From positions 21,424 to 47,138 of the forward strand of contig JAAMXY010000964.1 of assembly GCA_019677205.1 (NCBI GenBank): a DNA stretch of 25,715 nucleotides, read 5' to 3'. The position numbers and the translations under genes are program-made. The stretch comes from Pinguiococcus pyrenoidosus. Taxonomy: Eukaryota > Sar > Pinguiophyceae > Pinguiochrysidales > Pinguiochrysidaceae. Of the stretch, positions 15,921 to 22,941 are shown one piece after another; within the stretch, counting starts at the first letter, position 1, and each line of letters begins with the position of its first letter. Under the pieces are notes generated by a model, which saw nothing but the letters and a program-made list of their open reading frames with translations, made no database searches and was not told the DNA's origin.

Positions 15921-18369
15921 ATGGTGGAAGGCGACATGATCCGTGACGAGCTTGCGCGCGAAGAGGAGGAGTTAAAGCGCCTTGCGAAAGCGGCCCTCAA
16001 AAAGAAGCAAGGGCCTGAGGAAACCGACCAGCCCTCCGACGACGACGAGCCATTCCACGGCCCGGAGCCTCCAAAGTCGCTGGATCGTGCGCGCAGCCGG
16101 AGCCGCAGCTCGAGAAGGCGAGATGCCCAGGACGACGAAGAGCCTCGTCCGCGCTCGCGCTCGCGCTCGCGGTCGCGGTCGCGGTCGCGGTCGTCCCGCG
16201 GCGGCCGTGGACGCCCCGGACATGGCGGCTATGGATCGTTCACCTCCGGCGGGTATGGTGCGTACGCCATGGGAGGCTGGCGGGGAGGTGACGACCGGGA
16301 CGGTGGGGCGAGGAGGCGCCGCCCCGGAGGGGGCCGACGGCGTGGAGGGGGTACGTCCTATGCAGCCCTGGCCAGCAGACGTCGCGCGGGAACGTACGTG
16401 GACCGCCGCAGGAGGAGCTTGAGCCGCAGTCGGAGTCCGCCACGATACCGCCGGCGCTCGCCAAGTCCAGGTCGCAGTGGGAGCGGAAGCCGGAGCCGGA
16501 GCCGGAGTCCACCACGACGCCGCCGGCGCTCGCCGTCCCCGCCTGGCAGATCGTCGTCTCCGTCGCGCAAGAGAAGCCGCGAGGACGAGGACGATGAGGA
16601 TCCCGGTCGTCCGACGCTGGCCAAGGTCATGCGAGAGAACCCGACGCTCACGATTCAGGAAGCTGTGCTGAAGCTGAAGGAGCTGCAGATGGCGTACATG
16701 GCCCAGCGAAGCGCGGATGCCGTTGTCGCAAGCAAGGCTGCCAGCGCCGCCAGCGCCGCCAGCAGCACGACGGAGACAAAGGACGCCGCGGAGCTCCGCA
16801 AGACCCAGGAGATCTTCGTCGCGAACCTGCCTGCGGGAACGCCGGCGTCGACGGTAAAGGAAGCCATCAACAAGGGCATGGGCCAGATGGGCCTCGTCGT
16901 GGGCACCGGCCTCCCCTGTGTCGAGGCCTGGCTTTCGCCGAGCGGCGGCTACGCCTTCGCCAGGATCCGAACCAAAGAAGAGGTGAGTTGCCGGCGGATG
17001 CGTGGGACTAGCGTCCCCAGGGACCAAACAACGCACGCTCTAGAGCCGATCAGGGACCGACGCTACTCCGTGAACGGTGTTCAATGTCGTGCGAGACTTA
17101 AATCGTTTGAGTACCTTCCAACAAGCGGGGCCAGCTTTGTCACTGTAGCTGCCTCGTGGGTCTTCGGGGCGCACAGACTTCTCAGCCACTGACGCTCTTC
17201 TCCTTGCTTCTTCTCCATCTCGCAGACCACAGCCGCGCTGGCGCTGAATGGCATGATGCTTGGAGACGCAGTACTGAAGATTGGTCGCCCCACAGCCGCA
17301 GGAACCTTGCCGGAGAATGTGCTCAATCCGAAGCTCGCCGCGCTCTCGTCCGTGAGCACGTTGGCGCCCACGACGGCGCCGGCCGCGGCGTTCCTCGCCG
17401 AAAGCATGAAGCCCCTGCGGGCCTTCGGCTTCGCGCAGAACGTGCTCATGGTGATGAACCTGCCGCTGGCGGCGGATGAGGACGACCTGAAGGAGCTATT
17501 GACCCCATTCGGAGAGCTCCGTGCGTTCAAGCTGCTTCTTGACGCGGAGGGGAACAGTAAGGGAACGGCCCTGTTCGAGTATAGGGAAGCCGCCGTGGGA
17601 CTCGCGGCCATCAATGGGCTCAACGGCCTGCCCCTAGGAGAAGTGAAGCTGGTCGCTCAGGAACTTGCGCCGACGATGGCGGCCACTCTCCTCGCACCGA
17701 TGATAGAAAAGAAGCCGTCGTCGGGGAACTACAGCTCACAAGTGGTTCGGTTGAGCAACATGGCAACGCGAGAACTTCTTGCTGATCCGCAGGAGTATCA
17801 GGATATCAAGGAGGATGTCGAAGAAGAATGCGGTAACTACGGGAAAGTCGTAGGCTTCGTGATGCCCAAGCCAAACGCAGACTCGACCGATGACGAGGCC
17901 GCTGCCGGCGTGGGGAACATCTTCGTCAGGTTTGAGAGTGAGGAAAGCGCCAAGCGCGCGATCAGAGAGCTACAAGGGCGGCCTTTCGATGGGCGCAAAG
18001 TCGTGGCCACTCACTACCCGCTGCGCTTCTTCAAGAAGGGTGAGTTCCGAACCTTTGCTTCGCATGCGCTGCTCCTGTCCTAGATACTAAGCGCAAGCTT
18101 TCCCCGCAGGTTTCTTCTCCAACAAGGATGCGGAGGAGCTCTTCAAGCAGGCCGAGGCCGAAGGCGGCGACAACGACGACGACGACGACGACGACGCGGC
18201 CGACGACATGGAGACGACGGAGAAGGCTCTTGAAAAGAGTGAGTCATCTGGTGCACCTTCGACAAGTGTTGCTGAAGATGCAAAGCCTGTCCAGGAGGCG
18301 GAACCAGATGACCTCGCTGCTGCCGCGCAAGCAGTTACAGTGGATGTGGACGCCGATGACATGGACTAG
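15921..18369 (+). CDS. U2AF2: U2AF65-like splicing factor (RS domain, two RRMs, UHM), 3 exons
   Basis: Exons are 15921-16982, 17226-18039 and 18110-18369, giving 711 residues. An acidic/basic N-terminus leads into RS and RGG-like sequence (about 57-223). A predicted helix (NPTLTIQEAVLKLKELQ) follows. RRM1 is at about 296-375 (EIFVANLP, GYAFARI), RRM2 at about 428-505 (VLMVMNLP, GTALFEY), and a U2AF homology motif domain at about 526-618 with the RPF signature (GRPFDGR) and acidic helix (EYQDIKEDVEEEC). The family binds the polypyrimidine tract of 3' splice sites and recruits SF1 and then SF3B1 through the UHM. Unusual points are an acidic tail of about 90 residues with a poly-Asp run and no recognisable U2AF35-binding Trp motif before RRM1. 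Intron 2 (70 nt) has a clean ACTAAG branch site; intron 1 (243 nt) is the longest in the window. The earlier in-frame start at 15909 is TTG. Confidence 0.9.
18168..18195 (+). repeat. (GAC)n coding microsatellite (poly-Asp)
   Basis: Tandem GAC codons, interrupted once by AAC, encode the poly-Asp run in the C-terminal tail of the U2AF65-like protein. Run length is likely to vary between strains. Confidence 0.85.
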
Positions 18370-18673
18370 CGCTCAAGCGGGCTCCGTGATTGGCTGGTAA
18401 CTCACTCGCCCTGCCCCTTCCCTGACCTGTGACTGTTCGACTCGGTCTTTGAGAGGGCTGCGAGGGCTGGCTCGGCTGAGAGGCGTGCGTTGGAGTACAT
18501 GTCCGACATGAACGTACATACCTGCACGCAGCATATCCCAAGCATTGAATTTTCTGTTTCTATTGGTCTATCTCTGTAGATGCCTCCGGCGTGATGCCAG
18601 CCCTTTTGGCCGCCCACGCCTGAAACTCGGCCTCGGTGAGCATTGCAACGGTGGCCTAAGGCAAAGGAGAACG
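18370..18673. other. Convergent 3' region between U2AF and mTERF genes
   Basis: These 304 nt between facing stop codons should carry both 3' UTRs. I see no repeat, RNA gene or credible frame in it. Confidence 0.5.
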
Positions 18674-20192
18674 TCAGATCGCGTGGCAAAGGCAGCGACG
18701 ACTGTGTCGTTCTCCCGCATGGCGTGATCTGGCGTGGCCACTGACCAGGGTGTGGAATGGCCTCCCGAACGCAGCCATCGCTTGTATCCGCGTCTCAAGT
18801 CGGCTCCTGCTGAGACCGAGGAGGAGCGGCCTTCTCTGGATCAGCTGCGCGACATGCTCCTCCACATTGGACGTTTTCATCGCCTCCGCCTCCACCCCCG
18901 CCGCATCCTCCTCCCGTGCCGCTGCGGCTGCTCCTCGCGAGATGACGTCTATTTTCTCTGCCAGCGTTTCCACCTTGAAGCCCAATAAGGAGGGCTGCTT
19001 GAGAATCATGCCGACCAAATCTGCCACGACCACAACGTGTCAGCGATTGAAACGGTAGCTTGGAGCGACACGGCCCTTCCAAAGTACCTGCTCGCGTCGC
19101 GACGACGCTTTTCTGCCTGAAGAGGTCCTCCAGCTTTCCCAATCGGCGCGTTGCGTCTAAGCTGAGAGCCTTCGTCGGATCCGCGAATGGTGAGAAGAAG
19201 CCCAGGGCTTGCCATGGAGCCAGCAACGCACGGGGTACCTGCGGGAACTTGACGACTAGTTTTCTCAATTCCGCGTCGTCGATGCCGAGGAAGGCACAGA
19301 GTTCATCTGCTCGCGCCTCCAAGGTCTCGATCGAGAGGGCACAGAGCGACGGAACCCTCTTCACGATCGCCCGCACTGCCCGATCCGTGCATCCGAGTCG
19401 ATTCCCTCCCAGCCAGTCCAAGAACACGTCTAGTTTCCTCTCGGGGTCCAGGAAGAGGATGCCTGGGTACCTCAGAAACATCTGTGAGAACTCGTAGGGC
19501 TCCAAGTCCAGCGTCTCCATGATGAGGGTGCAGGCTGGCTCGATGGTCTCCTCCAACGATGCCGCGAGCAAGCGCGGGCAGCGTTGCACCGCCTTCGCAA
19601 TGCTCTGCCGCGTCAAGAAGAGGTCATCCTCAAAGAACGCGACCTTTGACGCCACATTGTCCGCAACGTTGAGGCCAAGGAAACTGGGCATCGCGACCGC
19701 GAGCTTCCCCAGCCGCGTCGGCGACAGGCCCAGCTCCTCCTCGTAGAACTTCAGCTTCTCCTCCAGACCGGGAATGCCATACGTCATTGTCGAGGGGTAG
19801 GCGGTGACAATCCGACACAGCTGCGGCCTTGAGAGCCGCAGGCGTTCCCTGAGGAACGCCGAGAGCCTCAGCAAAGTCTCCTTGTTCTTGGTGAGAATCA
19901 CCGGCGCTCGTCCCACAGTCCTCGCGAGGCTCTCCAGGTCCATCCCGAGGTCGTCCGCGAGGGCCGCCATCTTCGGCCGCAAATTTCGGTCCACGCTGAG
20001 GCTGAGAGCGCTGTCACAGGTCATCATGACCCTCAGCAAGGCGTCTTCATCGAGGCCAAGCTCGTCTCGCAGGAAGAAATACGCCAGGGACGACATGCCA
20101 GCCGGCCCGTCTCCCGAGAGGGCTTGTCTCCGGCAGCTGCTGGTGTGTGGCCTCCATGGGATGAGCCACAGGAGGGGCAGGAACGCGTGCAT
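18674..20192 (-). CDS. mTERF-family organelle nucleic-acid-binding protein, 2 exons
   Basis: Exons are 20192-19088 and 19020-18674, joined across a 67-nt GTACTT..GGCAG intron, giving 483 residues. The sequence is a chain of two-helix mTERF repeats with the typical spacing of Pro-x-x-Leu steps: RAPVILTKNKETLLRL, AYPSTMTYGIPGLEEKL, AMPSFLGLNVADNV, RCPRLLAASLEET, RYPGILFLDPERKL, RVPSLCALSIETLE, KQPSLLGFKVETL and RRPLLLGLSRSRLE. mTERF proteins wrap DNA or RNA in mitochondria or plastids and act in transcription, RNA processing or ribosome assembly. The N-terminus MHAFLPLLWLIPWRP, followed by SSCRRQAL, looks like an organelle presequence and may be a signal peptide for a complex plastid. ATG 20192 is the first in-frame ATG; the codon at 20201 is GTG. 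The last 30 residues do not fit the repeat and may hide another splice (GTCAGT near 18752). Confidence 0.85.
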
Positions 20193-20276
20193 GGGCTGCA
20201 CTTCTGTGGCGTTTGCGGTGTTTCGTGTGCGAATGTGCGATCGAAATGATGAAAAGAGGATGGGAGATGAAAAACT

Positions 20277-20300
20277 AAAAAAAAAATGAAGAGGAAAAAA
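20277..20300 (-). terminator. Pol III terminator of tRNA-Ser
   Basis: On the minus strand six T residues (20300-20295) begin three bases after the tRNA 3' end, with a backup run of ten T at 20286-20277. This is the standard oligo-T signal for RNA polymerase III. Confidence 0.85.
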
Positions 20301-20303
20301 GAG

Positions 20304-20384
20304 CGTCAGCTACAGGATTCGAACCTGTGCGGGTTACCCCAATTGATTTCTAGTCAATCGCCTTAACCGCTCGGCCAAACTGAC
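20304..20384 (-). tRNA. tRNA-Ser (anticodon AGA)
   Basis: The minus strand folds as an 81-nt tRNA with no intron and no encoded CCA. The acceptor stem GTCAGTT pairs with AGCTGAC and is followed by discriminator G. The D arm reads GCCGAGCGGTTAAGGC (A box). The anticodon stem-loop is ATTGA-CTAGAAA-TCAAT with anticodon AGA, read as inosine-GA for UCN serine codons. A long variable arm of class II type follows, then a T arm ACAGG-TTCGAAT-CCTGT (B box). Long variable arm, G73 and anticodon all agree on serine. It lies between the SUGP1-like and mTERF genes, on the same strand as both. Confidence 0.97.
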
Positions 20385-20414
20385 TTGCTTCTTTGAACCC
20401 TCGGATCTTCATGG

Positions 20415-20422
20415 TATATATA
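20415..20422 (-). promoter_or_regulatory. TATA element upstream of tRNA-Ser
   Basis: TATATATA lies 31-38 bases before the tRNA 5' end on the minus strand, and a CAA triplet directly precedes the tRNA. Upstream TATA and CAA elements aid Pol III transcription of tRNA genes in plants and fission yeast. The role here is inferred from position. Confidence 0.5.
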
Positions 20423-20521
20423 CTCTGCCGTCCGCTGGCAGAGGTGTGTGCGACGATGTGTGGACGAGCGCCGCTGTCAGCAGCAGTTTCACCAGAGGCA
20501 TGCAAGGAAGCGTCTTGACTG

Positions 20522-20554
20522 CAGAACCAGAACCAGAAGCAGAACCAGAACCAA
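20522..20554. repeat. AACCAG hexamer repeat
   Basis: Five to six imperfect tandem copies of AACCAG (one AAGCAG variant) lie between the SUGP1-like stop codon and the tRNA. It is non-coding as far as I can tell. Confidence 0.8.
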
Positions 20555-20633
20555 TACTTGTTCTGAAGGGCGACGATCGGAGCGGAAGGATCGTGCCTGC
20601 TTCAAACGCGCTAAGCCTCCCTGGGAGTTCTTG

Positions 20634-22660
20634 TCAATAGTAGTGTCGTCGCGGGTTGTTCAATGGGTTCGGTCGGTATCGGTATGCCAACATCATTCTC
20701 TTCCTGAACGTGTCAAACTCATCGTCCCCGGCCTTCACCTGCATTCCGGAAGACCCCTCTTGGTTTTAGTCCATCTGCAAATGTGCAAGGCATGCGATCG
20801 ATCCACACACACCTCATGCGTTGCCTCCACGCCGACGCCAGCTCCTGCTGGTCCCTGGACGGCTTTATCCTTGGGACCGATCGGAATCGCAATCTCCGCG
20901 CTTGCTGCACTCCCAGCAGGCGCGGATGCGGACGATCCTCCCATCTTCTCCAGCATCTTGTAGCCGATGTTGTCCTTGCCAATGCCCTTGGTCGCGGCTT
21001 CTGCCTTGGTCTCCGCCAGGACTCGCGCCTGTGGGAGGCGCACACTGGAGTGAATCCCCCCTCCCTCCCCAGATGAAGAGCTCAGGACATATCATGCACC
21101 TGCTCCTGCGTAAGCTTGACGCCTTTCGTGAGGGCGTCCTTGAGGAAGGCGGCCTCCACGTCCTTCGGCAGGTAGCTCAGCAGGCTGGACCCGGCGTTGG
21201 ACTCCCTTGCTCGCCTCTCATTCGCGGCAAGCTGCTGAGCCGTATCCGCCGTCGCCAGCATCTCTGCGGCGCGAGTCCTGTGCTCCCACGACCCTCCTTC
21301 CAGGGCCTTTCCCGTGGCAAGGGCAGTCTCCGCGTCTTCAAAGGTATCTCTTGCATACCGTGACTCCTTCGGGACGTCGTGGAAAGAGCCTTTAGTACCT
21401 ATCCCCCCCCCGCGCAACTTCGCAGGCCTAATCACATGCGTGCGATGGCGGACGACTCTGGCCTACCTCGGTCTTGTTTGCCAGGTCCTGCAAGTGCCTC
21501 CGTCTTTCGCTATCAAGTTCTTCCTCAAACCCCGACGTCGACTCTCCGCCCTTGACGCGCGTAAGTGTCAGGCATCTGCGCTTGACAGCAACCACTTTGC
21601 GCCCTGCGGGCCCACCTTTGGACGCGTGAAGCGCTTCGCATCCTGAAGCTGGCGTTCCAGGAACCCAAGGTCCACTTGATCGTCGTCTGCTACGTCCTCC
21701 TTCTCTCCATGTCTCGCTCGTTTCTCTGTCATTGGCCCTTCAATCCCATCACCGTCGCGCGCTGCGGCATTGCCCTCCGGCTGGGAGGGTGCCGTGCCCC
21801 ACCGACTGCGCCTCTGGCGCTTGGTAGTCCCTCCGCGAGTCGGCTCCGAGGCGGCGGCCGCGCTTGCCGCAGCCGTCGTCGTCGGTGCGGCTTCCCTCTG
21901 GAGCCTCGCTGCCACAGCCCTCGCAGTCTCCAGTGCCTTGCTCATATCTGGTCCAGCCTGCCGCGCGCTTGTCATAGGCTCAGCTGGAGGCACCGCTACG
22001 CTCATCGGCGGCGCAGAAGTAGGAAAAGGCGCGCCGCCGCTTCCTTTCATCTTGCTGGCTAGCTCTCGGGCCTTGGCTATCGCACCATCGATCTCTGAGG
22101 TCGACAAGAACGTCTATGGAGTGCCGAGCACAAACACTGCGTCATCAAGGTGCCGCTCACCCGGACGATCGTCTTCATGACTTACATCTGAGTCGGCATT
22201 GCTGAGGAGAGCCGCTTCGATTCCGCTGCGGCTGCTTGTCTTTCCGCGCCGCCCGCTGGAAGTTGCACTCGTGATCGTGCGCCGGCTTCGCCTCTTGATC
22301 GGCTCGCGAGTCTTCTGCTCCACGCCTTCCACCTTTCCTGCAGAACTTGCGGCTGGAGCGCCGCTTGGCGGCGCGGAGAGTGCGACCTTTGGCGTCGCCC
22401 CGACTTCGGAGAGGAACTGCTTCATGCTCTCTTCCAGTCGCGGTTCCTGAACCACCTGCTTCTCCTGCGCCGTGGTCTTGAATTGTGACATGAAGGATCC
22501 GTCATTCGGCAGGAGATTTGGCCTAAAGTTGGCGCGTAAAAGCTCAGGAGAGGGGTTCTGACAACAGATCGATTGCCTGACAAACGCCACAATCGAACCT
22601 CGGAGGCTGCGGGGGCGGTCCCTTGGGATACTGGAATCCCTCTGCAGACTGATTCCACAT
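20634..22660 (-). CDS. SUGP1: SUGP1-like G-patch splicing factor, about 7 exons
   Basis: Exons are 22660-22599, 22522-22161, 22094-21616, 21550-21467, 21417-21100, 21028-20813 and 20738-20634, giving about 541 residues. Identity rests on the C-terminus [18 protein letters not shown] followed by PNPLNNPRR, characteristic of SUGP1 (SF4), preceded by a G-patch start ([14 protein letters not shown], about 452-465). SUGP1 takes part in branch-site and 3' splice-site selection, and its G-patch works with the helicase DHX15. A basic motif ending in Trp, KRQRRSRW (233-240), looks like a U2AF ligand motif. Unlike human SUGP1, no SURP domain is visible and the middle of the G-patch (the W and GLG part) is replaced by Ala/Ser/Gly sequence. 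Introns 3 and 4 need AAG acceptors to keep the frame, so exon 4 and the exon 5 start are tentative; the other junctions fit cleanly. Confidence 0.8.
21403..21411. repeat. C9/G9 homopolymer at an unresolved splice junction
   Basis: Nine C in a row (G on the coding strand) sit at the start of exon 5 of the SUGP1-like gene. A one-base miscount here would change which acceptor keeps the frame, so the junction should be treated with care. Confidence 0.8.
21799..21822 (-). other. Putative U2AF ligand motif (KRQRRSRW) in the SUGP1-like protein
   Basis: These eight codons encode a basic run ending in Arg-Trp, like the ULMs of SF1 and SF3B1 that dock on UHM domains. The flanks are low-complexity and probably disordered, which suits a short docking motif. 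Confidence 0.6.
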
Positions 22661-22941
22661 GGCAGCGGACTGGACGCCGCGACAGTGGGCAAAAGGGGCG
22701 AGAAATGGCGGCGCCGGACGCGCATCGGATGTGCACCCGCTGTTCTTCATCGGAATTTAGTACTATAAATCTATGCTATAATCAAACAGTCTTTTCTGCG
22801 AAGTACAGTATATTTTAATTATAAATTATCAATACGCGAAATATGTATATAGTAACGCCACTGATGCGCACGTGTTGCGGAGCTCTTTTGAAGTTAAGAC
22901 GCGCGCGGGAACGCGCGGAAGAGCGCGACGTTTGGTGAAAA
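22661..22941. promoter_or_regulatory. Divergent promoter region between SUGP1-like and PPR-like genes, with AT-rich island
   Basis: These 281 nt separate two divergent start codons. An AT-rich island spans about 22750-22850 and contains TATAAAT (22764-22770) and an E2F-like TTTCGCG on the minus strand (22835-22841). GC-rich flanks lie on both sides. No open frame in it is credible. The promoter function is inferred from the gene layout. Confidence 0.5.

Noticed and set aside
15972-17036. Minus-strand open frame of 354 codons opposite U2AF exon 1
   Set aside because: It is the reverse of the RS/RGG-coding repeat sequence, giving Arg/Ala/Pro-rich low complexity, and the opposite strand has clear RRM and RS domains.
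15909-17192. U2AF exon 1 frame taken as a complete 427-codon gene
   Set aside because: It stops in the middle of RRM1. A GT-AG intron restores RRM1, RRM2 and the UHM in phase.
18735-18758. Second intron at the end of the mTERF gene
   Set aside because: GTCAGT at about 18752 could be a donor, but the only near acceptor gives an intron too short to trust, and the product tail is not conserved enough to decide.
20446-20640. Small plus-strand frame with a PEPE-type repeat
   Set aside because: It only translates the AACCAG hexamer repeat, has no homology signal, and overlaps the 3' end of the SUGP1-like gene.
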